NCBI GenBank assembly: GCA_044238735.1
Contig: JBIICS010000010.1
Span: 1-35,234, forward strand
Source of the DNA: JBIICS01 sp044238735
Lineage (GTDB): Bacteria; Bacteroidota; Bacteroidia; UBA4408
Direction of reading: 5' to 3'
Length of the DNA stretch: 35,234 nucleotides
Shown here: piece after piece, positions 1 through 8,266 of the stretch
How positions within the stretch are numbered: position 1 is the stretch's first letter
How the letters are laid out: each line of letters begins with the position of its first letter
Position numbers and translations under genes: made by a program
Notes under the pieces: generated by a model
The model's database searches: none
Seen by the model: only the letters and a program-made list of their open reading frames with translations
What the model was told of the DNA's origin: nothing

Positions 1-582
1 TTTTATTTGTTTTTCTACCAAGGGGGTTTTAACGTAACCCGGACAAATAGCATTAGCGGTAATACCAAAAGGAGCACCCTCCAAAGCGGTAACTTTGGTT
101 AGTCCAACTAAGCCATGCTTGGCCGCAACATAAGCCGATTTAAATTCACTGGCTATAAGTCCGTGGGCACTGGCTATATTTATGATTCTTCCAAATTTGT
201 TTGTTCGCATATTTTCCCATACACTTTTAGTTGTATGGAATGCAGAACTAAGATTAATATTTAAGATGGCATCCCATTTTTCTTCCGGAAAATTTTCAAT
301 TGGAGAAACGAACTGAATGCCTGCATTATTAATTAAAACTTCAATTTTACCAAATACATCAATCCCGGTTTTAATCATACTTTTAATCTCATCCGGTTTT
401 AGCATATTGGCAGGATGATAAATAGCTTTTATATTATATTCTTTGCCCACTTTTTCAGCAATCTGAGGCCCATCTGTTTCGAGGCCGTTTAATATTAAAT
501 TATACCCGGCTTTTGCAAATTCAATAGCTATTCCTAAACCAATTCCACTCGTGCTTCCTGTAATAAGGGCTACTTTTCCCAT
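1..582 (-). CDS. bdhA: 3-hydroxybutyrate dehydrogenase (SDR family), C-terminus cut off by the window edge
   Basis: NAD-dependent short-chain dehydrogenase, probably oxidising 3-hydroxybutyrate to acetoacetate in the cytoplasm. The 194 visible residues carry the cofactor motif GSTSGIG at 9-15, NNAG at 85-88, the catalytic serine in NIASAH (S138), and the YxxxK pair at Y151/K155 in YVAAKHG, followed by CPGYVKTPL. The stretch around SAHGLIAS and YVAAKHGLVGLTK is characteristic of D-3-hydroxybutyrate dehydrogenases rather than of FabG. Family members are about 255-260 residues, so some 60 C-terminal residues lie outside the window. The ATG at 580-582 directly precedes the Rossmann strand, so the start is secure. 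The gene diverges from hutI across 140 bases. Substrate specificity rests on sequence resemblance recalled from the family; SDR membership is certain. Confidence 0.88.
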   Translation of the reverse strand, partial: MGKVALITGSTSGIGLGIAIEFAKAGYNLILNGLETDGPQIAEKVGKEYNIKAIYHPANMLKPDEIKSMIKTGIDVFGKIEVLINNAGIQFVSPIENFPEEKWDAILNINLSSAFHTTKSVWENMRTNKFGRIINIASAHGLIASEFKSAYVAAKHGLVGLTKVTALEGAPFGITANAICPGYVKTPLVEKQIK

Positions 583-652
583 GTAATAATTACTTGTTAA
601 TACTAATTAATGAAATTTACTTTAAAAATCCTTACTAAAAAAGACTAAAGAG

Positions 653-660
653 CAAATATA
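653..660 (-). promoter_or_regulatory. Candidate -7 box for bdhA
   Basis: On the minus strand this reads TATATTTG, a perfect match to the Bacteroidota -7 consensus TAnnTTTG. It would give a leader of about 65 bases to the ATG at 582. No well-spaced -33 TTTG is visible upstream of it, and such an 8-mer can arise by chance in AT-rich DNA, so support is limited. Confidence 0.35.
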
Positions 661-681
661 TACGACTAAATTTCAACATCT

Positions 682-689
682 TATGTTTG
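682..689 (+). promoter_or_regulatory. Candidate -7 box for hutI
   Basis: TATGTTTG matches the Bacteroidota -7 consensus TAnnTTTG and lies 33 bases before the hutI ATG, predicting a leader of about 27 bases. No convincing -33 TTTG is seen at the expected distance. Confidence 0.38.
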
Positions 690-722
690 GAGTTTTTTAT
701 TTTTGTACTAAATTATACTTAA

Positions 723-1970
723 ATGAAATTATTAATCAAGAATATCAAGCAATTAGTTGGCATTGAGTATCAACATGAACTTAAAAGATACAAGAAAGGA
801 ATAGAGATGAAGCAACTAATTTGTTTGGAGGATGCTTATCTAGCAATTGAAGATGGAATTATCGTAGATTTTGGCAAAATGGACGAATGGCCCGGTATTA
901 GCGACTGGGGAGGATTAGAGATTATTGATGCAGAAGGCAAGTTTGTATTACCCGGATTTGTTGATAGTCATACACATCTAATTTATGCTGGAAGTAGAGA
1001 GAAAGAGTTTGAAGATCGAATTAACGGTCTTACCTACCAACAGATATTTGAAAGAGGAGGTGGTATTTTAAATTCGGCTAAAAAACTAGCCGAAGCAACC
1101 GAAGAGGAATTGTTTAATGCAGCATTCAAAAGGCTGAGCGAGGTAATCTCTTATGGTACAGTGGCTATAGAAATTAAAAGCGGTTATGGATTAAGTTTAG
1201 ATTCAGAATTAAAGATGCTTCGGGTAATCAAGAAAATAAAGGATGTGAGCCCTATACCCGTTAAAGCTACTTTTTTGGGGGCACATGCTGTGCCTGCCGG
1301 AATGGATAAACAACAATACATAAAATTAGTGATTGAAGAAATGATACCCGCAGTTGCTAAAGATAATTTAGCTGAATTTATTGATGTTTTTTGCGAACAA
1401 GGATATTTTACGCAGGAGGAAACAGAAGAAATATTAAATGCTGGTAAGCAATATGGACTAATACCTAAAGTACATGCTAATCAGCTAAGTGTTAACGGGG
1501 GTGTACAGGCAGGTGTTAAAACAGGAGCTATAAGTGTGGATCATCTTGAGTTTGTAGGTGAAAACGAGATAGCGTGTTTATTAAAAAGCAACACGATGCC
1601 AACGCTTTTGCCTGGCGCGGCATTCTTTTTAAGTTTGCCAGATCCACCTGCACGCAAAATGATTGATTCTGGTTTACCGGTTTCATTGGCCTCGGATTAC
1701 AATCCGGGTTCATCCCCAATAGGAAATATGCACTTTATGATTTCATATGCATGCATACGATTGAAGATGACTCCCGAGGAATCAATAAATGCTGCTACAT
1801 TAAATGCTGCTTATGCAATGGGCATTGAAAATGAACTGGGTAGCATTGCAATTGGTAAACAAGGAAGTATTATAATTACAAAAGAGATGCCTTCATTAAC
1901 GTATTTTCCATATTCATTTGGAGCCAACTTAATCGACTCCTTAATTATTAAAGGAAAAATAGTTAGTTAG
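723..1970 (+). CDS. hutI: Imidazolonepropionase
   Basis: Hydrolyses 4-imidazolone-5-propanoate to N-formimino-L-glutamate, the third step of histidine degradation; a cytoplasmic amidohydrolase with one metal ion. The 415-residue length fits the family. Predicted metal ligands are H83 and H85 (in VDSHTHLIYAGSR), H251 (in KVHANQ) and D325 (in ASDYNPGSSP). H188 in LGAHAVPAG and H274 in VDHLE are likely substrate or catalytic histidines. These follow the layout of the known bacterial enzyme. The ATG at 723 has no in-frame competitor near the N-terminal beta strands. The rest of the hut pathway is not in this window. The stop codon overlaps that of the convergent permease gene by four bases (1967-1970). 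Confidence 0.95.
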   Translation: MKLLIKNIKQLVGIEYQHELKRYKKGIEMKQLICLEDAYLAIEDGIIVDFGKMDEWPGISDWGGLEIIDAEGKFVLPGFVDSHTHLIYAGSREKEFEDRINGLTYQQIFERGGGILNSAKKLAEATEEELFNAAFKRLSEVISYGTVAIEIKSGYGLSLDSELKMLRVIKKIKDVSPIPVKATFLGAHAVPAGMDKQQYIKLVIEEMIPAVAKDNLAEFIDVFCEQGYFTQEETEEILNAGKQYGLIPKVHANQLSVNGGVQAGVKTGAISVDHLEFVGENEIACLLKSNTMPTLLPGAAFFLSLPDPPARKMIDSGLPVSLASDYNPGSSPIGNMHFMISYACIRLKMTPEESINAATLNAAYAMGIENELGSIAIGKQGSIIITKEMPSLTYFPYSFGANLIDSLIIKGKIVS

Positions 1971-2929
1971 AAGTGTTGAGCCAGGTAAAAATACAAGGGC
2001 ATGCCAATCGTTATGTTTACAGGGAACGTAATGGCTAATGCCATGGGGAGATATAAGCCTGGATTAGCTTTAGGAACCGATATTTTCATGGCAGCAGGAA
2101 CAGCAATATAAGAAGCACTTGCTGCTAATATAGCTAAGACAAATCGGTTAGTAATTTCAGAAGTAACCGAGCTACTTAATATTGCAACAAGGCTGCCATT
2201 AAATAAAGGAATAAAAAATGCAAATAAAAACGGAAACCATCCAAAAGAGAAAAATGCTTTGAGTTTTTTGCCACTAGTTATACCCATATCTAAAAGAAAT
2301 ATAGCTAAAAACCCTTTAAATAAATCGTTGGTAAAGGGTTTAATTCCTTCCGCCTGTTTTGCATTTGCAAGTAATCCTATAATTAAGCTCCCTATAATTA
2401 ATAACACACTTCCGTTGGTTAAGGAATGTTTAATTACTTCACGTTTTTTTATTCGATTATTATCACCCTCATTAAAAAAAGAGATTAAAATTAAACCCAT
2501 TATAATGGCAGGTGACTCCATTAGAGCCATTATGGCAACCATATAGCCATGAATGTTTTGTTGCTGTGTTTCTAAAAATGTAACAGCAGTTACAAAAGTT
2601 ACAGCACTTACAGAACCATAGGCACAGGCAATTGCTCCCGAATCGTAAATGCTTAGTTTTCGTTTAAGTATAAAAAAAGTATATAAGGGAATAATAAGAG
2701 ATAAACCAATTCCAAATAAGATAACGGATAAAATCTCTCCTGATAAATTTTCATGTGATAATTCCTGCCCACCCTTAAATCCAATAGCAAATAAGAGATA
2801 GATTGAGATAAATTTTGATGAGTTTTGAGGAATTTCTAAATCACTTTTAAAATAAACGGCTAATATTCCTAAAACAAAAAAAAGTAAAGCGGGGTTAGTT
2901 AGATTATCAATTAATAAATTATGATTCAT
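1967..2929 (-). CDS. SbtA-family sodium-dependent bicarbonate transporter (permease)
   Basis: An inner-membrane protein of 320 residues, almost entirely hydrophobic, with about ten membrane segments. Family signs include the N-terminal NPALLFFVLGILAV, the middle GSVSAVTFVTA, and ALMESPAIIMGL, typical of the SbtA/DUF897 permeases that import bicarbonate with sodium in cyanobacteria. In heterotrophic bacteria the substrate of these homologues is mostly untested. Bicarbonate supply for carboxylases would be a plausible role but is inference. SbtA is often paired with SbtB, a small PII-like regulator; none is present here. The gene upstream on the same strand encodes an unknown membrane protein, and a LysR regulator lies just beyond it. 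A palindrome at 3015-3030 sits in the upstream region. Confidence 0.85.
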   Translation of the reverse strand: MNHNLLIDNLTNPALLFFVLGILAVYFKSDLEIPQNSSKFISIYLLFAIGFKGGQELSHENLSGEILSVILFGIGLSLIIPLYTFFILKRKLSIYDSGAIACAYGSVSAVTFVTAVTFLETQQQNIHGYMVAIMALMESPAIIMGLILISFFNEGDNNRIKKREVIKHSLTNGSVLLIIGSLIIGLLANAKQAEGIKPFTNDLFKGFLAIFLLDMGITSGKKLKAFFSFGWFPFLFAFFIPLFNGSLVAILSSSVTSEITNRFVLAILAASASYIAVPAAMKISVPKANPGLYLPMALAITFPVNITIGMPLYFYLAQHF

Positions 2930-3014
2930 GTGTGTATTAATTTTTTGATACTCATGCTTATTTCTCTAACTTTTTTATTTTAATGTTTAAACAAAGAAAT
3001 AACTATTCTAGAAT

Positions 3015-3030
3015 TATAATGAATATTATA
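3015..3030. promoter_or_regulatory. Palindrome upstream of the SbtA-like gene, possible LysR site
   Basis: TATAAT-GAAT-ATTATA is a perfect 6+6 inverted repeat with a 4-base centre, 86-101 bases upstream of the permease ATG. Eleven of the twelve bases at 3015-3026 (TATAATGAATAT) match 3732-3743 inside the larger palindrome of the lysR promoter. The spacing and symmetry suit a LysR-type regulator, but the region is very AT-rich, so chance matches are likely enough to keep this tentative. Confidence 0.33.
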
Positions 3031-3074
3031 TCTTTTAGTTAGAATTTATAAAAAGGTGTATCGAATGATACAGG

Positions 3075-3674
3075 CTAATAAACTATACAAAAAATATTTT
3101 TTACAGGAATTGTTATACCACCTTTAAGACTTATATTCAGTTCGTCTGCATGCCAGATAGTGGTAGAAGTTCTCTTAAGGCTATCGCTATCTTTAAAATA
3201 AATTTCAACTTTATGTTTAAACAAGTTGCCAAGGATAACGGACCTGTTAATATCAAATTTTCTTTTTTCTATCAATTTATATTCAGTAAGCACTTCCTCA
3301 ATATTATTAAAAGATGAATTGATAATTTCACTTTTATCAACTCTAACGAAAGATTCTGGATTAAATTCTTTAGTGTTAAAATTTACATTTGAAATCTTAC
3401 TTAATGAAGTTAATCTTTTACTCTTAGATTTTGATTTAATTTCTTTTGGTTCTATGGAGTTAAGAAATTTTTTAAAGCTTATTAAACCAATTAATAAAGA
3501 AGAATAACTGATTATAAAGTAATGATGTTCTTCAAAATCAGCTAAGGCGTTAATTATACCTTCGGGGGAAATATGAAATATAAAGCTTATTACACCTAGT
3601 AAAATGAATAAAGTGCTTACAGATATGAATAAAGCAACTTCGGCTATTTTGATTTTTCTTTTCACTGTTTCCAT
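3075..3674 (-). CDS. Unknown membrane protein with two N-terminal transmembrane segments
   Basis: I do not recognise this protein. From the ATG at 3674 it has 199 residues; a GTG seven codons upstream (3695) is a possible but less likely start. Two hydrophobic segments lie near residues 12-33 (VALFISVSTLFILLGVISFI) and 52-66 (YFIISYSSLLIGLIS), joined by an acidic, His-containing loop. A lysine/serine-rich linker (KSKSKSKR) follows, and then a polar C-terminal domain of about 110 residues, likely cytoplasmic and partly beta, ending in GGITIPVKNIFCIVY. It lies between the SbtA-like permease (same strand, 145 bases downstream) and a divergent LysR gene. A role linked to that transporter is inference from position only. 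Confidence 0.6.
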   Translation of the reverse strand: METVKRKIKIAEVALFISVSTLFILLGVISFIFHISPEGIINALADFEEHHYFIISYSSLLIGLISFKKFLNSIEPKEIKSKSKSKRLTSLSKISNVNFNTKEFNPESFVRVDKSEIINSSFNNIEEVLTEYKLIEKRKFDINRSVILGNLFKHKVEIYFKDSDSLKRTSTTIWHADELNISLKGGITIPVKNIFCIVY

Positions 3675-3723
3675 GGTTATTTTCTTTTTTAACACCTCAA
3701 AACTAATGGATATTATTTATATA

Positions 3724-3746
3724 TTTATATTTATAATAAATATAAA
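3724..3746. promoter_or_regulatory. Perfect 11-bp-arm palindrome between the divergent unknown gene and lysR
   Basis: TTTATATTTAT-A-ATAAATATAAA is perfectly symmetric about position 3735. It lies 18-40 bases before the lysR ATG and about 50 bases before the start of the leftward gene. LysR-type regulators usually bind an interrupted palindrome of T-N11-A type in such shared divergent promoters and repress themselves from it, so an autoregulatory operator is the natural reading. The sequence is pure A/T, which makes accidental symmetry easier, but 11 consecutive pairs are well beyond what nearby DNA shows. Confidence 0.48.
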
Positions 3747-3763
3747 AAGCATAAATAAAACTT

Positions 3764-4669
3764 ATGAATTACACATTGCATCAATTGCAGGTTTTTGTAA
3801 AAGTCGTTCAAACATTGAGTGTTACAAAGGCATCTGAGGAGTTATTTATGACACAGCCCGCTGTATCTATTCAGTTAAAAAATTTTCAGGATCAATTTGA
3901 AATCCCCTTAACGGAGGTTATAGGCAGAAGGTTGCATGTTACCGATTTTGGACATGAGATTTATAAAATGGCTGAAAGAATTTTGAATGAAGTATATGCA
4001 ATAAATTATAAGACCAATCAATACAAAGGTCTATTGAGTGGCAGGTTAAAAATTGGGGTAGTTTCAACTGGAAAATATGTGATGCCTTTTTTGTTAAGCA
4101 GATTTATCAGTCAAAATGATGGAATAGAGTTGGTTATGGATGTAACAAATAAATCAAAAGTAATAGACTCTTTAACAAAAGGTGAAATAGAATTTGCTTT
4201 GGTATCGGTGCTTCCCGAAAAATTGGATGTTGATGAAGAAGTAATTATGGATAACGAATTGCATTTTATTGCCAATAAAGATTTTAAATACAATAATGCT
4301 AAATTTAGCAAGGAGGAATTAGAAAAGCACGCTTTATTATACAGGGAAGAAGGTTCAGCTACTCGAAAGGTGATGGAAGATTTTTTTCAGAAAAAGAATT
4401 TGAGAATTAGAAAGAAAATTGAACTAACCAGTAATGAAGCTGTAAAACAAGCGGTTTTGGCTGGTTTAGGAATCTCAATTATGCCAATTATTGGAATAAG
4501 ATCAGAGCTTCAGTCTGGAAGATTAAAAATTATTCCAAGTGCAGGCATGCCTATTAAAACCAAATGGCGTTTAATCTGGTTAAAGAATAAACACTTAAGT
4601 CCGGTAGCTTTGGCTTATTTATCTTTTTTAAAGGAACATAAAAGCGAGATTATTAAGAAGTATTTTTAA
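3764..4669 (+). CDS. LysR-family transcriptional regulator (CbbR/CmpR-like)
   Basis: A DNA-binding regulator of 301 residues, the usual LysR length. Residues 1-60 form the winged helix-turn-helix: NYTLHQLQVFVKVVQTLSV, then TKASEELFMTQPAVSIQLK, the classic LysR recognition region. Residues from about 90 onward form the periplasmic-binding-protein-like effector domain (KIGVVSTGKYVMPFLL; AVLAGLGISIMPI near 229-241). The N-terminal wording resembles CbbR/CmpR, regulators of carbon fixation and bicarbonate uptake, which fits the neighbouring SbtA-like permease. The regulatory link is inference. The gene reads away from the permease cluster, the usual arrangement for a LysR and its target, with a palindrome in the shared promoter. 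Confidence 0.92.
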   Translation: MNYTLHQLQVFVKVVQTLSVTKASEELFMTQPAVSIQLKNFQDQFEIPLTEVIGRRLHVTDFGHEIYKMAERILNEVYAINYKTNQYKGLLSGRLKIGVVSTGKYVMPFLLSRFISQNDGIELVMDVTNKSKVIDSLTKGEIEFALVSVLPEKLDVDEEVIMDNELHFIANKDFKYNNAKFSKEELEKHALLYREEGSATRKVMEDFFQKKNLRIRKKIELTSNEAVKQAVLAGLGISIMPIIGIRSELQSGRLKIIPSAGMPIKTKWRLIWLKNKHLSPVALAYLSFLKEHKSEIIKKYF

Positions 4670-4688
4670 AGTAAATAGTTTAATACTT

Positions 4689-5759
4689 TTAATAGAATAC
4701 TGTTTTAAAGCTTTGATGATAACCTCTCTCTTCAGTAATTTTAACAATATAAATTCCGGATTTCCAATTATGAGTATTAACTGTAAAAGTATTGTAATCT
4801 TTAGCAATCTTTATTTTTTCGGATCGTATCGGTTTGCCTTCTATGTTTAATATTTCAATTTGAGCGGATGTATTATATTCGGAATAGAATTTTATTTCAA
4901 GTGCATTTTCTAATTTAATTAAATTAGAGGACAGTGAAGCCGCTATGTCATAATATGTATTTGTATTAAGCATGCGTATTGGAGAGTATGAGTATTTTCC
5001 ATCGAAGTCTATTTGTTTTAGGCGATAGTAATTTTGTTGACCTTTAATTTCATTAGTGCAATCTGTATATTCATATTTAATAGGGCTATTGCTATTTCCA
5101 TTTCCATTAATAAAATCAATATCTTGAAATGTTATACCATTATTACTGTGTTGAACAAAGAACCCTTCATTATTTAATTCACTAAGTGTACCCCATTCTA
5201 ATTTAGAGCAATTTTTGTCTTCGTTTACATTAAAAAATAATAAGTCAACCGGAAGTGCTGTTCTGCAACCGTTACTTAAGTTAGTTAAGTTTACTTGAAT
5301 CTGACTAAAACCATCATTCCAGAAAATTAGATATAGAAAATAGTCTTTACCTGCAGAAAGAGAGCAATTTGAAAGAGTTACAAAGCCATAATAGTCAAAA
5401 CCACATTTTATTCTGGTGCCCGAAAAACAGTCAGATCCAAAGTTTGTAGATTTTTCAAATAGCCATGCCCCAATATCTTTATTACCGTAATAGCTAACTT
5501 GAATATCGGTAACTACATTAGTTGGTACTGTAAATCTTAAAAATGCCTGATAGTCGTTACTACCTATTGTATAAGAGCACGAATTTGTATAATTGGTTGT
5601 TCTTTTTTGAAGCGTGAAATTTGAGGGTGTTATATTCCAAAAACAATTGTTTGCAGGGTAAATGGGATTACTGCAGTTATTTGTTTGAGCATTTAAATGG
5701 GTAGTTATTAATATTGAAATAAGTAAAAAGAGAAACGTGTTTTTATTAAATTGTAACAT
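4689..5759 (-). CDS. Secreted protein with a T9SS type-A C-terminal sorting domain
   Basis: An exported protein of 356 residues from the ATG at 5759; an in-frame TTG at 5804 would prepend a polar stretch before the signal peptide and is rejected. MLQFNKNTFLFLLISILITT followed by HLNAQ is a signal peptide. The mature N-terminal part (about 25-175) is cysteine-rich with CSNPIYPANNCFWNITP and is of unknown function. The middle carries the FVQHSNNGITFQDI and NYYRLKQIDFDGKYSYS segments commonly found before T9SS tails. The last 75 residues are the type-A sorting domain, ending GIYIVKITEERGYHQSFKTV, normally removed as the protein is displayed on or released from the outer membrane. It is a single gene, convergent with lysR 19 bases away. 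Confidence 0.85.
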   Translation of the reverse strand: MLQFNKNTFLFLLISILITTHLNAQTNNCSNPIYPANNCFWNITPSNFTLQKRTTNYTNSCSYTIGSNDYQAFLRFTVPTNVVTDIQVSYYGNKDIGAWLFEKSTNFGSDCFSGTRIKCGFDYYGFVTLSNCSLSAGKDYFLYLIFWNDGFSQIQVNLTNLSNGCRTALPVDLLFFNVNEDKNCSKLEWGTLSELNNEGFFVQHSNNGITFQDIDFINGNGNSNSPIKYEYTDCTNEIKGQQNYYRLKQIDFDGKYSYSPIRMLNTNTYYDIAASLSSNLIKLENALEIKFYSEYNTSAQIEILNIEGKPIRSEKIKIAKDYNTFTVNTHNWKSGIYIVKITEERGYHQSFKTVFY

Positions 5760-5961
5760 GTAAAATGGTTTGTATTCAATTTGATAATTGATACAATAGC
5801 ACAAATAGTTTATTGTAAGCAGGGGGATATATCTAAATTAAATAATTAAGCCACAAAAGTACTTTCGGATAATTTTTTATAAAACGATATATTTTTTTAC
5901 AAAATCAGTTTATAAAAAAGGGGCTCAACACGCTTAAGAGGTAAGAGCAAATAATAATTGC

Positions 5962-7305
5962 TTATCCTTTATAATATAACCATTTCCCTAATTCTTTCCA
6001 AGTAGGTTTTTTGCCATACATTAATATACCAGTGCGGTAAATTCGGGCGGCTAACCAGGTGGTAAATATGAAGCCCGCAATAAGAAGTACAACGGATAAA
6101 ATAATATCCATTACAGGTACACCATAGGGTAAGCGAACCATCATAATTACCGGAGAGGTAAAAGGGATTATGGAACCCCAAAATGCTACCGGACTTTCAG
6201 GATTTTGCATTACTGTTTGCGCCATAACAAATGAAAGAATTAGCGGAATAGTAATGGGCAACATAAATTGTTGCGTATCGGCTTCGCTGTCTACTGCAGC
6301 CCCAATGGCAGCAAACATAGCGCTATAAAGCAAATAACCTCCGATAAAATAAAACAGAAACAGCAAAATTAAGGTTTTATAATCTATAGCTTTTAATCCT
6401 TTTAAAAACTCAATTGTTTCGCCCGGATCTTTCTGAGCTTTTGAGATAGCCGACACATCGGCACTTTTGCTTAATACCTGTTCTTTATTTAATTCATATT
6501 CATCCAGCTTTTTATTAAATCCTTTTAAAATGGTTTCCTGCGCAATTAAATTAATCCCAATGGTTAGTGCAATCCATAAAATAAACTGGGTAATGCCAAC
6601 CAGCGCTATTCCTACAATTTTTCCCATCATCAGCTGAAATGGTTTTACCGATGAAATCATAACCTCTATTATTCGGTTTGTTTTTTCTTCAATTATTCCA
6701 CGCATTACCTGCGCACCGTATAAAAAAATCAGAAAATAAATTATGAAAGCACCACCAAATCCAACTGCCATATTTGCGTCGGTATTGGTTTCTTCTTTAT
6801 TACCATCTTCAGTAATTTTTTCGGTTAACATAGAAATACCTGTTTTTGCTTGCTCTATTTGAGCGGGATCGATATTATTTTTTAGGAGTTTCCATTTAAA
6901 AATGGCTTCCTCAATTTTATCTTTAATGTATGTTTCGGATAAGGCGCCGATATTTTTTTTGTATGAAAGCTTAACAGTTATACCTCCTTCAATTATATTT
7001 TTTGGTATATACAAGAGTGCATCATAATCCTTTGTTTGGGAGAGGATGAGCTGCGCTTTTTCGTAGGTAACATCTGGCTGGTATGTAAAGCGGATGCTTT
7101 TTGAAGCAGGTAAATTATTTATAAACATTAACGATTCGTCTACAACCATAATTTGGCTTTGATCGTTTTCGCGTGTGGCAAGCCAAACCGGCACTACAAA
7201 CATAGCCGCCATAAGAATGGGACCTATTATAGTCATTATTAAAAATGACTTCTTCTTAACTCGGGTTAAATACTCTCTTTGAATTATTAATAAGATCTTA
7301 TCCAT
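5962..7305 (-). CDS. ABC-2-type transporter permease (NatB/YhaP-like)
   Basis: The membrane half of an ABC transporter, 447 residues. Residues 1-45 (KILLIIQREYLTRVKKKSF, then a membrane helix) are typical of the NatB/YhaP branch. A periplasmic domain of about 130 residues follows (roughly 45-175), then five or so membrane helices, including AVGFGGAFIIYFLIFLYGAQ, and the conserved VMRGIIEEKTNRIIEVMISS coupling region. Its ATPase is encoded immediately upstream with two bases between them. The family includes sodium and antimicrobial-peptide exporters, but the substrate here cannot be read from sequence. It is the last gene of a four-gene leftward unit that begins with a GT-C glycosyltransferase and a methyltransferase. 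Confidence 0.88.
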   Translation of the reverse strand: MDKILLIIQREYLTRVKKKSFLIMTIIGPILMAAMFVVPVWLATRENDQSQIMVVDESLMFINNLPASKSIRFTYQPDVTYEKAQLILSQTKDYDALLYIPKNIIEGGITVKLSYKKNIGALSETYIKDKIEEAIFKWKLLKNNIDPAQIEQAKTGISMLTEKITEDGNKEETNTDANMAVGFGGAFIIYFLIFLYGAQVMRGIIEEKTNRIIEVMISSVKPFQLMMGKIVGIALVGITQFILWIALTIGINLIAQETILKGFNKKLDEYELNKEQVLSKSADVSAISKAQKDPGETIEFLKGLKAIDYKTLILLFLFYFIGGYLLYSAMFAAIGAAVDSEADTQQFMLPITIPLILSFVMAQTVMQNPESPVAFWGSIIPFTSPVIMMVRLPYGVPVMDIILSVVLLIAGFIFTTWLAARIYRTGILMYGKKPTWKELGKWLYYKG

Positions 7306-7307
7306 AA

Positions 7308-8264
7308 TTATTCTGTCATGTTTGCGTTAATTTCTTCTGGTCTTAGGCCTGTTTTTTCACTAACTACTTTTATAAAAATATCATTCATACCCGGCAACAA
7401 TTCTTTTATGCTTACAACTTCAACAAAAGGTATAATAGACATTAATACATCGTTTAATTTATGAGTAGTTAATTTAATTTTTGCACACATATAAGAGCCC
7501 TTCAATTCAGGTTTGTCAATCAGTTCTGCTGTGCTCCATAGTGCGTTGGTAAAACTTAGGTTATTCCCCTTGAAAACAAGCTCATAAAGATTTTCACGAT
7601 ATTGATCTCTGATCTCATTAACTGGTCCATCTAGAATTTTTTTCGACTTATTTATTAATGCAATACTGTCGCATAATTCTTCTACAGATCCCATATTATG
7701 AGTTGAAAAGATTACAGTAGTACCCTTATTACGCATTTCTAAGATTTCATTTTTAAGCAGGTTGGCATTAATTGGATCAAACCCGCTAAACGGTTCGTCT
7801 AATATTAATAGTTTTGGTTGATGTAAAACAGTTACAATAAACTGAACTTTCTGAGCCATCCCTTTAGAAAGTTCCTCAACCTTTTTGTTCCACCACGATT
7901 GTATTTCAAATTTTTCGAACCAATATTTTAGTTTTGCACGGGCTTCACTTCTGGATAAACCTTTTAACTGAGCAAGGTAAAGGGCTTGTTCTCCCACCTC
8001 CATTTTTTTATATAAACCACGTTCTTCGGGTAGGTATCCTATCTGCTCAATGTGTTTTGGATTAAGTAATTCGCCGTTAAAATAAACTGTTCCTGTATCA
8101 GGTCCGGTAATTTGATTGATGATACGGATTAAAGAAGTTTTGCCGGCTCCGTTAGGACCCAATAAGCCGAAAATCTCACCTTCCTTAATGGTTAAGCTTA
8201 CATCATCCAAAGCTACATGGCCGGCATATCTTTTACTTACGTTGTTAACTTGTAATAAACTCAT
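7308..8264 (-). CDS. ABC transporter ATP-binding protein (NatA/YhaQ-like)
   Basis: The cytoplasmic ATPase that drives the permease encoded just downstream. It has 318 residues: an ABC domain of about 220 followed by a C-terminal extension of about 95, the usual NatA arrangement. Visible motifs are Walker A GPNGAGKT at 36-43, the Q-loop region near YLPEERGLY, signature LSKGM at 132-136 (a common variant of LSGGQ in this branch), Walker B LLILDEP at 152-158 and the switch histidine H189 in FSTHN. All key residues are intact. The ATG at 8264 leaves two bases after the methyltransferase stop, indicating co-transcription and probably translational coupling. Confidence 0.93.
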   Translation of the reverse strand: MSLLQVNNVSKRYAGHVALDDVSLTIKEGEIFGLLGPNGAGKTSLIRIINQITGPDTGTVYFNGELLNPKHIEQIGYLPEERGLYKKMEVGEQALYLAQLKGLSRSEARAKLKYWFEKFEIQSWWNKKVEELSKGMAQKVQFIVTVLHQPKLLILDEPFSGFDPINANLLKNEILEMRNKGTTVIFSTHNMGSVEELCDSIALINKSKKILDGPVNEIRDQYRENLYELVFKGNNLSFTNALWSTAELIDKPELKGSYMCAKIKLTTHKLNDVLMSIIPFVEVVSIKELLPGMNDIFIKVVSEKTGLRPEEINANMTE

Positions 8265-8266
8265 AG

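Noticed and set aside
3058..3071. GTATC-GAAT-GATAC hairpin just after the unknown membrane gene
   Set aside because: Only five pairs and no T-run on either strand, so it is not supported as a terminator.
5969..6181. A 70-codon frame on the same strand inside the ABC permease gene
   Set aside because: It is an out-of-frame shadow of the C-terminal permease segment; the permease frame is intact and conserved.
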